Source of the DNA: Nostoc sp. ATCC 43529
GTDB taxonomy: Bacteria > Cyanobacteriota > Cyanobacteriia > Cyanobacteriales > Nostocaceae
Direction: 5' to 3'
Assembly (NCBI GenBank): GCA_003326205.1
Contig: LWTK01000030.1
Span: forward strand, 203,383 to 267,382
Length of the DNA: 64,000 nucleotides
The position numbers were made by a program, and so were the translations under genes. Position 1 is the stretch's first letter; each line of letters starts with the position of its first letter. Below are positions 45,281 to 54,254 of this stretch, in pieces. Below the pieces are notes generated by a model, which was not told the origin of the DNA, searched no databases, and saw nothing but the letters and a program-made list of their open reading frames with translations.

Positions 45281-46372
45281 ATGCCAGCACTTCGTATCCT
45301 TCATTTAGTTGGATCTGCACAGAATGATTTTTATTGCGAGTTGTCACGCCTTTATGCAGCAGACTGTTTAGCTGCAACGGCCCAGCTGCACTATGACTGT
45401 GCGATCGCATATATTACACCCGATCGCCAATGGCGATTTCCTCGCTCTCTGAGTCAAGAAGATATTGCTCAGGCTAAACTGATGCCTGTGTCTGAAGCCA
45501 TAGAGTTCATTGCAGCACAAAACATTGACATCGTGTTACCACAAATGTTTTGTATCCCTGGAATGACTCACTACCGCGCTTTATTCGACCTGCTTAAGAT
45601 TCCTTACGTGGGTAATACTCCGGATATCATGGCCATAACGGCTCACAAAGCAAAAGCTAAAGCAATTGTCGAAGCCGCAGGAGTAAAAGTACCTCGTGGA
45701 GAACTGCTGCGCCAGGGAGATATTCCGACAATTACGCCTCCAGTAGTTATTAAGCCTGCAAATTCTGACAATTCGCTAGGGGTGAATTTAGTTAAAGATG
45801 CTGCCGAGTATGACGCTGCCCTCAACAAAGCATTTGAATATGCTTCGGAGGTGATTGTAGAAACATTCATCGAACTCGGTCGAGAAGTCAGATGCGGCAT
45901 CATTGTTAAAGACGGGGAGTTAATCGGTTTGCCTCTGGAAGAATATCTGGTAGACCCTCACGAAAAACCCATCCGCACCTATGCAGATAAACTCCAAAAA
46001 ACGGACGATGGTAATTTGCATTTGGTGGCTAAAGATAAAACTAGGGCTTGGATTGTAGACCCTAATGACCCACTCACCCAAAAGGTTCATCAAGTGGCTA
46101 AGAAATGTCATCAGGCTTTAGGCTGTCGCCACTACAGCTTATTTGACTTCCGCATCGACCCACAGGGACAACCTTGGTTTTTAGAAGCTGGGTTGTATTG
46201 TTCTTTTGCTCCGAAAAGCGTGATTTCCTGTATGGCGAAGGCAGCGGGAATCTCTTTAAATGAGTTATTGATGATAGCGATCGATGAAACGTTGGGCAGT
46301 AATAAATATAGCATCTCAGTTGTGAAAATTAACGAACCGCCTTCTCTACGAGAGGCTTCCGCCAACGCGTAG
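45281..46372 (+). CDS. mysD: MysD, D-Ala-D-Ala-ligase-like ATP-grasp enzyme (MAA imine formation)
   Basis: 363 residues. ATP-grasp features: 'VLPQMFCIPGMTHYRALFDLLKIPYVGNTPDIMAITAHKAKAKAIVEAAGVKVPRGE', 'PPVVIKPANSDNSLGVNLV', 'VIVETFIELGREVRCGII', 'HYSLFDFRIDPQGQPWFLEAG'. It attaches a second amino acid (serine, threonine or others) to mycosporine-glycine, giving shinorine/porphyra-334-type MAAs. The final residues (PSLREASANA stop) are encoded by a dispersed palindrome (46341-46387), so the natural C-terminus has been modified. The start lies 22 bp after the hairpin repeat. Confidence 0.95.
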   Translation: MPALRILHLVGSAQNDFYCELSRLYAADCLAATAQLHYDCAIAYITPDRQWRFPRSLSQEDIAQAKLMPVSEAIEFIAAQNIDIVLPQMFCIPGMTHYRALFDLLKIPYVGNTPDIMAITAHKAKAKAIVEAAGVKVPRGELLRQGDIPTITPPVVIKPANSDNSLGVNLVKDAAEYDAALNKAFEYASEVIVETFIELGREVRCGIIVKDGELIGLPLEEYLVDPHEKPIRTYADKLQKTDDGNLHLVAKDKTRAWIVDPNDPLTQKVHQVAKKCHQALGCRHYSLFDFRIDPQGQPWFLEAGLYCSFAPKSVISCMAKAAGISLNELLMIAIDETLGSNKYSISVVKINEPPSLREASANA

Positions 46373-46387
46373 CGTCTCGTAGAGAAG
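46341..46387. repeat. Palindromic repeat forming the mysD 3' end
   Basis: Perfect 13-bp arms CTTCTCTACGAGA (46341-46353) and TCTCGTAGAGAAG (46375-46387) with 'cgcgtag' inside. It supplies the last ~10 codons and the TAG stop of mysD. Related text lies at about 32699-32730. Confidence 0.85.
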
Positions 46388-46617
46388 ACGCCAAGAAAAG
46401 AAAGAGAAGCTTTCACAAATCATTTAGAACTGGTATACAATTTGGCTGAGGTTGGGGAATTTTAGAAATATTCTTCATGCAGCACTATTTCACGTTAACA
46501 GTTAACAACTAAAGTTTTTCATTGCTGTTCGCGACCCCGAAGAGGTTAGTAACTAAAATTTGCGTCAGTTCCAAATTATTGGACAATTGACACTGGACTG
46601 TTGACTTTTCACTAATA

Positions 46618-47391
46618 ATGGCTTCTCTGGAAAATCAAATCATTTTAATTACTGGCGCTAGTAGTGGTATTGGTACTGCTTGTGCCAAAATTTTTGCTGG
46701 TGCGGGTGCAAAACTGATCTTAGCGGCACGGCGGTTAGAACGTTTGCAGCAACTCGCAGATACTCTCACTCAAGATTTTAATACTGAAGTTCATTTGTTA
46801 GAGCTAGATGTACGCGATCGCTCTGCTGTAGAATCTGCCATCTCTAATCTACCCCCGTCTTGGTCTGACATCGATATTTTGATTAACAATGCTGGTTTGA
46901 GCCGCGGTTTAGACAAGTTGCATGAGGGTAGTTTTACAGATTGGGAAGAAATGATTGATACTAACATTAAAGGTTTACTTTATCTCTCCCGTTATGTGGT
47001 TCCTGGAATGGTCAGCCGCGGTCGCGGTCATGTGGTTAATTTAGGCTCCATTGCCGGACATCAAACCTATCCCGGTGGTAATGTATATTGTGGTACTAAA
47101 GCTGCGGTGAGGGCAATTTCTGAAGGCTTAAAACAAGATCTTTTGGGTACTCCTGTACGGGTAACTTCCGTTGACCCTGGTATGGTAGAAACGGAATTTA
47201 GCCAGGTGCGGTTTCACGGCAATACTCAACGTGCCAATCAAGTTTATCAGGGACTTACCCCTCTGACAGCAGATGATGTGGCTGATGTGATATTTTTCTG
47301 TGTGACGCGATCGCCCCATGTCAATATTAATGAAGTTGTGCTGATGCCCGTTGACCAAGCCAGCGCTACCTTAGTTAACCGACGCACTTAG
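46618..47391 (+). CDS. Short-chain dehydrogenase/reductase (YdfG-like)
   Basis: 257 residues, classical SDR: 'IILITGASSGIGTACAKIFAGAGAKLILAARRLERL' (TGxxxGxG), 'VHLLELDVRDRSAV', 'LINNAGLSRG' (NNAG), 'VVNLGSIAGHQTYPGGNVYCGTKAAVRAISEGLK' with catalytic Ser, Tyr and Lys (YxxxK), 'VRVTSVDPGMVETEFS'. The basic residues after beta-2 (ARR) suggest NADP. Resembles serine/3-hydroxy acid dehydrogenases. It lies 245 bp after mysD on the same strand; a role in MAA chemistry is possible but general metabolism is more likely. Confidence 0.88.
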   Translation: MASLENQIILITGASSGIGTACAKIFAGAGAKLILAARRLERLQQLADTLTQDFNTEVHLLELDVRDRSAVESAISNLPPSWSDIDILINNAGLSRGLDKLHEGSFTDWEEMIDTNIKGLLYLSRYVVPGMVSRGRGHVVNLGSIAGHQTYPGGNVYCGTKAAVRAISEGLKQDLLGTPVRVTSVDPGMVETEFSQVRFHGNTQRANQVYQGLTPLTADDVADVIFFCVTRSPHVNINEVVLMPVDQASATLVNRRT

Positions 47392-47458
47392 CAACTCATA
47401 GATAAAAATATACCCTTTATTTTAAGGCAGGGGGAAAAAATGCAACTAACTTAAAGCT

Positions 47459-47584
47459 AAGGGACTTCCAAATAAAAAAACATACAATTTTTCTTGTGGG
47501 GTGGGCGTCTCGCCCGCCCAAGGCTTGGGGCGGACAAGATGTCCACCCCACAAAATTGGATAATTTATTTCTTGGTAATCCCTA
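47459..47584. mobile_element. MITE-like element containing the GC-rich hairpin, downstream of the SDR gene
   Basis: Imperfect ~45-bp inverted ends: 'agggacttccaaataaaaaa' at the left, reverse complement of 'tttatttcttggtaatccct' at the right, around the TTGTGGGG…CCCCACAA hairpin (47494-47553). The hairpin matches 45199-45258 and lies in inverted orientation to it, so mysD and the SDR gene are bracketed by inverted copies. Confidence 0.7.
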
Positions 47585-47781
47585 ACATCACTGAGCAGAG
47601 TGAAAAGCTTTCCGGTGGCAAGCACATTCAGGGTAAGCTCATGATTAAGGTAGTAAACTTGCTGTTCCAGGAATTGTGTAAAATTCCTCTGACGTAAGCT
47701 AATGTTAAAACCCTTCATACAAATGAAGGGTTTTGAACTTTCAGTTACCCTGAAATAAATATATAAAAGAGCAATTTTCAA

Positions 47782-48252
47782 ATGACCATTTACTTTTATA
47801 AAGCTTGGCAGCCTTATGGCTGTTTTTCTAACTTTTCTTTCCACGGGATTCACGTCCAGGGTGTTTACTGGCCAACCGTTGAGCATTATTATCAAGCACA
47901 AAAGTTTGTTGGCAGTACGGATGCAGTAATTATACCTTTTATTCATGCTGCCCCCACACCCGAAGAGGCTGCCGCTTTGGGAAGATGTAGTACTCGTCAA
48001 CTACGTAGAGATTGGGATTTGGTCAAAACTCAAGTGATGCGAGAAGCTGTACTCAAAAAGTTTCTCACTCATGCTGATATTAGAGAAGTTCTTTTGAGGA
48101 CAGGTAATGAAATGTTGGTTGAAAACTCCCCAACCGATTATTTTTGGGGCTGTGGCGCTAATAAAACCGGTCAAAACCATCTCGGTAAAATTCTCATCAG
48201 CGTTCGTGAAGAAATCCGTAAATTACTATCTTTAACGGTAATTCACGAATAA
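47782..48252 (+). CDS. NADAR family protein (YbiA-like N-glycosidase)
   Basis: 156 residues, full length for the family. Motifs: 'YGCFSNFSFHGIHVQGVYWPTVEHYYQAQKF' (the EHYYQAxK block), 'LGRCSTRQLRRDWDLVKTQVMREAVLKKF', 'LVENSPTDYFWGCGANKTGQNHLGKILISVREEI'. Members cut N-glycosidic bonds of riboflavin-pathway intermediates or remove ADP-ribose from nucleic acid. Standalone gene here; a small hairpin 'acccttcatacaaatgaagg' then 'gttttg' (about 47710-47735) precedes it and may be a terminator for upstream transcription. Confidence 0.88.
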   Translation: MTIYFYKAWQPYGCFSNFSFHGIHVQGVYWPTVEHYYQAQKFVGSTDAVIIPFIHAAPTPEEAAALGRCSTRQLRRDWDLVKTQVMREAVLKKFLTHADIREVLLRTGNEMLVENSPTDYFWGCGANKTGQNHLGKILISVREEIRKLLSLTVIHE

Positions 48253-48795
48253 TTTAACTAAAAAAGTTACATTCAACATAAAATCAGTAATTAAACGGGG
48301 AATAGGCAAATTCCCCCAGTCAAAAAATTTTAAATAAACCACCCATAGTGAACCATTTAGTTGGGAAAAATCTTAATTAATTAGCTTAATGGGCATAATT
48401 ATTCAAAAAATATTGTTAATTTCAAGCAATTAATCAGCTACCAAGTTAAGTGAAATTACTGAAATAGTTTAATGACTGAGAATATAAAATTAATAAGTGC
48501 CAATGATTAAAATTTTTTAATTATAAACTTGAGAGGATATTTGTAAAGTCTATGTAATAGATTAAGCCTTTTTAAATTTTCCTAAATCAATTTTCATAGT
48601 AGGGATTCTGATACTTGTGAAATATCCTCTGATACCATTTGCAAAAATATCTGTAACAATTCTACGCCCAAATCAAGTATTTTCAGCATAATTTTCATCG
48701 TATTTGATGAAAATTAAGGAACTGTATGTTGAAAATTTTCATCAAAGATAACTATAAAAAACTTTTTTAAACTTCAGTCATAGTGTATATAAACG
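48253..48795. other. AT-rich spacer before the photoreceptor-like kinase
   Basis: 540 bp with no coding signal. 'gataccatttgcaaaaatat' (about 48633) is a variant of a repeat seen at 27151 and 32523. 'cataattttcatcgtatttg' with 'gaaaattttcatcaaag' (48688-48750) gives a cluster of TTTTCATC direct and inverted copies of unknown meaning. Confidence 0.45.
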
Positions 48796-51591
48796 ATGAC
48801 ATTTACCGATAAAACACACTGGTTGCAGCAAAGCTTAGACAAAGAAAGTTTACTGCATCGGATGACTAAACAGATCAGGCGATCGCTCGATCTTCAAGAG
48901 ATCTTAACGGCTACTGTTGCCGAAGTACGGTTCTTTTTGGGTACAGATAGGGTCACGGTGTATCGGTTTAATGTTGATGGTAGTGGTGAAGTTATTGCTG
49001 AATCTATTTATGAGCAGCGTCTACCATCTTTATTGGGATTACGCTTTCCAGTTCATGATATTCCACAAGAAGCTAGAGAAATGTTTCTGCTAGCAGGACA
49101 ACGTTCGATTGTAGATGTGGCTAATGGGAAAATTGGGCTATCACCTCTACACTCAAAAGAAACTAGCGAACGTCTACAAACTAATATTTACTATCGGCAA
49201 GTAGACCCTTGCCATATTGAATATTTAAAAGCAATGGGCGTGCAGTCTTCCTTAGTAGTGCCAATTTTACATTACGACCTCAAAGAAGAATCGGCAAAAC
49301 CGCAATTGTGGGGATTGTTAGTATCTCATCACACCCAAGGGCGAAGGATTTTGAAGCGAGAACTGAGATTAGTGCAGCAAGTTGCCGATCAAGTAGCGAT
49401 CGCCATTGCTCAAAGTCGCCTATTCACTGAAGCGATCGCCCAACAACAACGAGAAGCTACTATTAACCGAGTAACAACACTATTACATAAACTGCCAACA
49501 ATCCAATTACAGGGGGCACTAGAAGAAGTTATTACTGCCTTCGGTGGCGTAGGTGGCAGGCTTTATATTGAAGAAAGTAAAGAACTATACGCCTGGGGTG
49601 AGCAGCCGAAACTACCATTGGAGCTAGACAATGCTCTGATCGAACAGCATCCCATGTGGCAAAACTGGATGGCCGAGTGTAAACCAGGTGATATTTGGGC
49701 AACTGCTGACCTTTATAAAGAACCGCGTTTGCGAGTTTTAGCTTTAGGGTTCCGTTCCACTCCAATTCGGGGACTGATGGCGATTCCCCTACATTACCGC
49801 GAAAAATTTACTGGCGTATTAAGCATTTTTCGCTCGGAATTGGACACAGAAGTTTTGTGGGCGGGACGGTGCGAAGATAATCGGCGGCAATTATTACCGC
49901 AACTTTCCTTTGAAGTTTGGCGAGAGGAAAAAAAGGGGCAAGCACCAGAGTGGAAAGCTGAAGACATTTTGTTAGCCCAAGCTTTGTACGATCATTTTTC
50001 AATGGCAATTCAGCAGCAGCAAATGTACAAACAAGTACAAGCCCTGAATTCCAACCTAGAGCTGCGGGTGCAAGAGCAAACTGCTGAGCTAGAAAAATCA
50101 TTACTATTCACCAAAGTACTCAAACAAGTCACAGACCACATCCGCAGTACATTAGACTTACAGACAACCCTCCAGACTATCGTTCGGGAAGTGCGATCGC
50201 TGCTGAATTCAGACCGGGTGTTGATTTTTCAAATCCAAACTAAATCGGTGATTGTGGAAGAAATTAATGGCAACTGGCAGTCAGTTTTGGGAGTGGAAGC
50301 ACCAGGAGAATGCTTTCCTGACGAGTTTGTTAATTTATACTTCCAAGGTAGGGTACGGGCTGTTGACAATGTATCAGCGGTTTCTTTGAGTGCCTGTCAT
50401 CGAGATTATTTGCAAAGTCTCCAAGTGCAAGCCAACTTAATTGTTCCAATCAACATAGGTATGCAAGTATGGGGATTGCTGATTGCCCATCAGTGCGATG
50501 CTCCCAGAAATTGGCAGGATGCGGAAATAGATTTATTGCAACAGCTAGGAGATCAGGCTGCGATCGCCATTCAACAAGCACAACTCTACGAACAAACTTG
50601 TAGTGCCGAAGCTGAAGCCAGGAATCAAGCTGTACAGTTAGAACAAACTCTGCATCAACTCCAAGAAACACAGACAAAATTGATTCACACTGAAAAAATG
50701 TCTGCTTTAGGGCAATTGGTAGCAGGTATCGCCCACGAAATTAATAACCCCGTTAACTTTATCTACGGTAACCTCTGCCATGCTAGCGACTATACCGAAC
50801 AATTACTAGAAATTTTACGCCTCTACCACCTACATTATCCCAACCCTCATAGTGAAATTCGCGCTGCCATCGAAGCGATCGATTTTGATTTTTTGGTAGA
50901 AGACCTGCCAAAAATCATGGAATCAATGCAAGTAGGAAGCGATCGCATTCGTTCAATAGTGCTGTCGTTACGCAATTTTTCTCGCTTGGATGAATCTGAA
51001 AACAAGCGCGTCGATCTCCACGAAGGTATTGACAACACTTTATTAATTTTGCGACATCGCCTCAAAGGAAATCCTGAATTTCCAGGCATTGAAGTCATCA
51101 AAGACTATGGCAAAATCCCACGAGTGGAATGCTATGCCGGACAAATGAATCAAGTATTCATGAATATTATCAGCAATGCGATAGATGCTTTGGGAATGGG
51201 GAATGGGGAGTGGGGAGTGGGGAGATGGGAAGATGAGGAGATGGGGGTATGGGGAGATGAACCAGACTACGCTGACCACACCACCACCCCCTACCCCCAA
51301 TGCCCAATTCCCACCATCCACATTTCCACTAAAGTTTCAGCTGATAACTCTCGTGTGTTGATTCGTATTAGTGACAATGGCCCTGGAATGACTCAAGAGG
51401 TGAAAAAGCGAATTTTTGACCCGTTTTACACTACCAAACCTGTGGGTAAAGGCACAGGACTGGGATTGGCAATCAGCTATCAAATTATTGTCGAAAAACA
51501 TGCCGGAATAATGGAGTGCATTTCAGAACCAGGCAAAGGTACAGAGTTCTGGATTGAAATTCCAGTTAAGCCGCCAGCAACAATTACATAG
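48796..51591 (+). CDS. Multi-GAF histidine kinase with two candidate bilin-binding GAF domains
   Basis: 931 residues, cytosolic. GAF1 (about 30-215) has the phytochrome-like 'FPVHDIPQEAREMF' (DIP, 88-90) and 'VDPCHIEYLKAMGVQSSLVVPIL' with Cys139-His140, the canonical bilin-attachment pair. GAF2 (about 235-410) has a long insert and no such Cys. A coiled coil (about 415-440) leads to GAF3 (about 445-600), which has 'SLSACHRDYLQSLQVQANLIVPI' with Cys534-His535, as in cyanobacteriochromes. Then HisKA (GIAHEINNPVNFIYGN, His647) and HATPase (NIISNAIDAL, DNGPGM, GKGTGLGLAI). There is no N-terminal PAS or PHY domain. Residues about 799-839 are a repeat-encoded insert inside the ATPase domain. No response regulator is adjacent. 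It lies 5 kb downstream of the MAA operon. Confidence 0.9.
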   Translation: MTFTDKTHWLQQSLDKESLLHRMTKQIRRSLDLQEILTATVAEVRFFLGTDRVTVYRFNVDGSGEVIAESIYEQRLPSLLGLRFPVHDIPQEAREMFLLAGQRSIVDVANGKIGLSPLHSKETSERLQTNIYYRQVDPCHIEYLKAMGVQSSLVVPILHYDLKEESAKPQLWGLLVSHHTQGRRILKRELRLVQQVADQVAIAIAQSRLFTEAIAQQQREATINRVTTLLHKLPTIQLQGALEEVITAFGGVGGRLYIEESKELYAWGEQPKLPLELDNALIEQHPMWQNWMAECKPGDIWATADLYKEPRLRVLALGFRSTPIRGLMAIPLHYREKFTGVLSIFRSELDTEVLWAGRCEDNRRQLLPQLSFEVWREEKKGQAPEWKAEDILLAQALYDHFSMAIQQQQMYKQVQALNSNLELRVQEQTAELEKSLLFTKVLKQVTDHIRSTLDLQTTLQTIVREVRSLLNSDRVLIFQIQTKSVIVEEINGNWQSVLGVEAPGECFPDEFVNLYFQGRVRAVDNVSAVSLSACHRDYLQSLQVQANLIVPINIGMQVWGLLIAHQCDAPRNWQDAEIDLLQQLGDQAAIAIQQAQLYEQTCSAEAEARNQAVQLEQTLHQLQETQTKLIHTEKMSALGQLVAGIAHEINNPVNFIYGNLCHASDYTEQLLEILRLYHLHYPNPHSEIRAAIEAIDFDFLVEDLPKIMESMQVGSDRIRSIVLSLRNFSRLDESENKRVDLHEGIDNTLLILRHRLKGNPEFPGIEVIKDYGKIPRVECYAGQMNQVFMNIISNAIDALGMGNGEWGVGRWEDEEMGVWGDEPDYADHTTTPYPQCPIPTIHISTKVSADNSRVLIRISDNGPGMTQEVKKRIFDPFYTTKPVGKGTGLGLAISYQIIVEKHAGIMECISEPGKGTEFWIEIPVKPPATIT
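51191..51312. repeat. Repeat insertion in the HATPase domain of the multi-GAF kinase
   Basis: A G-rich tract of the 'ggggaatggggagtggggag' type, then a C-rich counterpart (accaccccctacccccaatg), normally found between genes in this window (compare 6860-6900 and 20340-20400). It keeps the frame and adds roughly 40 residues (GEWGVGRWEDEEMG…) between the N-box helix and the next strand. Confidence 0.8.
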
Positions 51592-52416
51592 CCAACCGTA
51601 GCCAGGGAATATCGGGAGGGTGGGGAGATGGGGAGACGAGGGGACAAGCAGATAGCTCAATACAGTTCAGTTAAGCAATTTTTTCCTTCTCTTTCTTCTC
51701 TCTCCGTGTCCTCTGCGCCTGGAGCGGTAGCCTGCGGCAAGCCGCTGCGCGTCTACGTTCAAAAAAATGACTTTCACAAAGAGTGTTAGCTTTAACCCAA
51801 GCGTATTGGGAGATAGCTCAACAGTTAACAGTCAACACTTCCAATGCCTAATAGATTATTACAAAATGTTAGTTTCAAAACTTAAAATTTTACTTAGCAA
51901 TTACTCAATTCATCCAGAAGGTTGATGATAAAATTATTAACAATAGGCTATACAACAAATTTAAAAGCTATTTAGAGCTTGCGCTATATTGATTTGGCTA
52001 AAAAAATACTTCAAAAGTAAAGTTTAGTTGCAAAAAAATTTACTCTCATCCACTAATGCTAATCTAATAATTGAAGCTAATAAAAAGCTTCCCTGGCAGA
52101 TACAACAGCTGCATGATGGAATGTAGTTAAGAGGTAAAAGACGCTGTTTAATTCACATCTGTCTCGTCAAAACACGGCAACACCCAACGCGAAAACTCAT
52201 ATTTCCTCAAAGTGGAAAAGTAGGGGGCGCTGGAACTGATTTTCATTACTTGTTTACAAAGCGATGAGAGTTAGTACATCCCTGGCTAGAATGAACAAGG
52301 AGAGGGAATGTTGAAGCGAGTAGATGGTTGGGTGTTGTTGTATTTAAAAAGAAATCAGAATAATGACTCCTTTGGGTGTAAGGTGAATCCCCAGTGATGC
52401 TAAGCGCTAAATCTCC
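51592..52416. other. Spacer with repeats, no gene seen
   Basis: About 825 bp. It contains 'tctctccgtgtcctctgcgc' with 'gtagcctgcggcaagccgct' (about 51700-51750), both dispersed repeats of this genome. From about 51850 the sequence is AT-rich without structure. It begins the decayed island that runs to 54.5 kb. Confidence 0.5.
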
Positions 52417-52806
52417 TCAATCATATTGGTAAATAGCAATAGTGGCACTAATAAACCATTTAGGAACTTGAACCGATACGAAACAATTAATATTCAAATC
52501 ATCGAAAACTATTAAATTGAATTTCCACAAAAACAGATTTTCAGGTTCTCCCACAAAGCTTTCACCCAAACCTGTTGCTACTGTGCGGCGGAGGTATCCT
52601 GCATAATTCTAAATCTTACCAATAGGAATAATAGTATTGACAGACACAGCAATAATAGGTTTATCGAATACTACAGGTACAATTATTTTCGTTATCTTTT
52701 CATAGATTGGATTTCCTGAAGCGTCATTTAAATAACTTACAGCAGGAATAAAAATACTATATTGTAAAACCCAATTACTCTTACTTTCAAAGCAGGTTCT
52801 GAGGGA
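52417..52806 (-). pseudogene. Decayed hypothetical gene with an in-frame stop
   Basis: Read leftward, one frame gives 'NWVLQYSIFIPAVSYLND', then 'YEKITKIIVPVVFDKPIIAV', 'NTIIPIGKI', a TAG stop at 52609-52611, and continues in the same frame 'NYAGYLRRTVATGLGESF', 'ENLFLWKFNLIVFDDLN', 'VQVPKWFISATIAIYQYD' to a TGA at 52417. The continuity across the stop suggests one former protein of unknown family. No start codon found. Confidence 0.5.
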
Positions 52807-52946
52807 GCATAGTTGCTGTGTGAGTTAGTAAATTTGTGGAAGATTGTTGAACGGATCAAGCCTTGGTGCTTTCATGCTTGGATGCATCGGATTGATACTC
52901 GCTGATTACAGTTCGATTACCACGCGTCCGGTGATTTCACCAGCCT

Positions 52947-53245
52947 CTAGCGATCGACTTGTTGAAGTGGAAAAACTCGGTCGAGGTGAACCTGCAATTG
53001 ACCAGCATCAACAAGCCGTGAGATTTCTTTCAAAACCTGCGTTTGACGAACCCGAAATTCATGGTGCCCAGTCACTTGTGGTAACCCGATATTGACGAAC
53101 TTGATGCTTAAATTCTTATATTCGGCAACAAGGTTACTTCCTTTTGGCCAATCAGAGACGACTGTATTTACGAGCGTTCCATAAGGTGCAACCAAGTCGA
53201 TGCTGTTAGCAAAATTTTCACCACCAACGTAGCTCAATACGCGGC
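52947..53245 (-). pseudogene. Zinc-type alcohol dehydrogenase/quinone oxidoreductase, C-terminal fragment
   Basis: About 95 residues: 'LSYVGGENFANSIDLVAPYG', 'VVSDWPKGSNLVAEYKNLSIKFVNIGLP', 'EISRLVDAGQLQVHLDRVFPLQQV'. This is the late Rossmann and C-terminal segment of MDR-family oxidoreductases. The N-terminal two thirds are absent and the end is cut before the usual 'GKVVL' strand. Confidence 0.7.
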
Positions 53246-53502
53246 ATATCTACGATCTGCGTTGTTATTGCTAAACCAATTTTCGTGACGAATGCTTTGG
53301 CGGTGTAAACAGCGATTGCTGCTTCTTCTCTTTGTTGGGCGGTTAAATTAATACCCTGTTCATTGGCAGTTTGTAGTACTTGGGCCGCGCGATCGCTCGG
53401 AACAACTGCAATTATGGGCTGTTTAAAATCAGCGCTTAAGGCACTGACAATGATCCTGTCTGATAGGCTTGCTCCTGTGGCAAATCGGTTGATGCCATTC
53501 AA
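53218..53502 (-). pseudogene. Fragment resembling the C-terminal part of an acyl-CoA-dehydrogenase-like flavoprotein
   Basis: 94-residue frame 'LSADFKQPIIAVVPSDRAAQVLQTANEQGINL', 'REEAAIAVYTAKAFVTKIGLAITTQIVDM'. The last helix resembles the acyl-CoA dehydrogenase C-terminal segment (AKAF…IT..I..M), but the match is weak. It overlaps the MDR fragment at its end in another frame. Treat as a remnant. Confidence 0.35.
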
Positions 53503-53531
53503 CTACCAGCCCCAGCTTGTGGGAGTTGCCA

Positions 53532-53702
53532 CTAATCTTGAGTCGAGTGGGCGATCGCATTCGCCAGATGTTCGAGGTGCTCTTGGTTGCGAGCCACTAG
53601 CAACAGGTCGTAGCCACGATGGGCTAGACGGTCGGCGTAGACCGCACCGATCCCCGCAGATGCTCCGGTGATGGCAGCGAGTCCCTTAGAATGTGAGTTC
53701 AT
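53532..53702 (-). pseudogene. Short-chain dehydrogenase, N-terminal fragment
   Basis: 56 residues from the ATG at 53702: 'GLAAITGASAGIGAVYADRLAHRGYDLLLVARNQEHLEHLA' is the first beta-alpha-beta of an SDR with an intact TGxxxGIG. The reading stops 30 residues later; active-site Tyr and Lys are missing. Remnant. Confidence 0.75.
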
Positions 53703-53860
53703 TAGTTTTGTCCTTGCTAAATCAAGTGCAATGGGGCGATCGCGAAGTCTTCGCCTTTCCGAATTGATAGCCAAGTTCAATGTCTTGAACTACCCCACAC
53801 AACATTAGTCCGTAGGCAGCATAGCTAAGTGGCGAACAACTGACGGGGCGACGAAATAGG

Positions 53861-54004
53861 CTAGGATGCAGATAAAATAAGCTCCATAGCCCTGACACCT
53901 CGTTGATAATACTTGCGTTTATTGCGACTTAATTTCATTAAATCCATGACTAAATCTTGACATTGGTCTATAAAATTTACCCAAGTTTGACCATATAAGT
54001 TCAA
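53861..54004 (-). pseudogene. Small C-terminal fragment, possibly of a transposase
   Basis: About 47 residues: 'LNLYGQTWVNFIDQCQDLVM', 'LMKLSRNKRKYYQRGVRAME', 'LILSAS', stop at 53861. Basic, terminal-looking. I suspect an IS-encoded protein because an IS5-type fragment follows, but no family is certain. Confidence 0.3.
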
Positions 54005-54254
54005 GGGGCGACAATCGCCTCTAAACCCAGCCATATAAAGGTTTTGGAGGCACAGAACCTTTGAAAAAATTGGGTGCTTATTGAGAATGAACTGTATGAG
54101 GATAGTAGACTTTTCTGTGGAGAGCGGTTTTGTGGTTAAAAAGAACGGTCTCGTAATTTGACCAAGACCGTCGAAATAATGCTGGCATCATTCTATCAAA
54201 ACTTCTTAGAAAAATACCTAAGAGGATGTTTGAAAAGTTTTTACAGGTGGAAAA

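Noticed and set aside
47446..48000. 184-residue minus-strand frame
   Set aside because: Runs through the GC-rich hairpin repeat and antisense to the NADAR gene; no family features.
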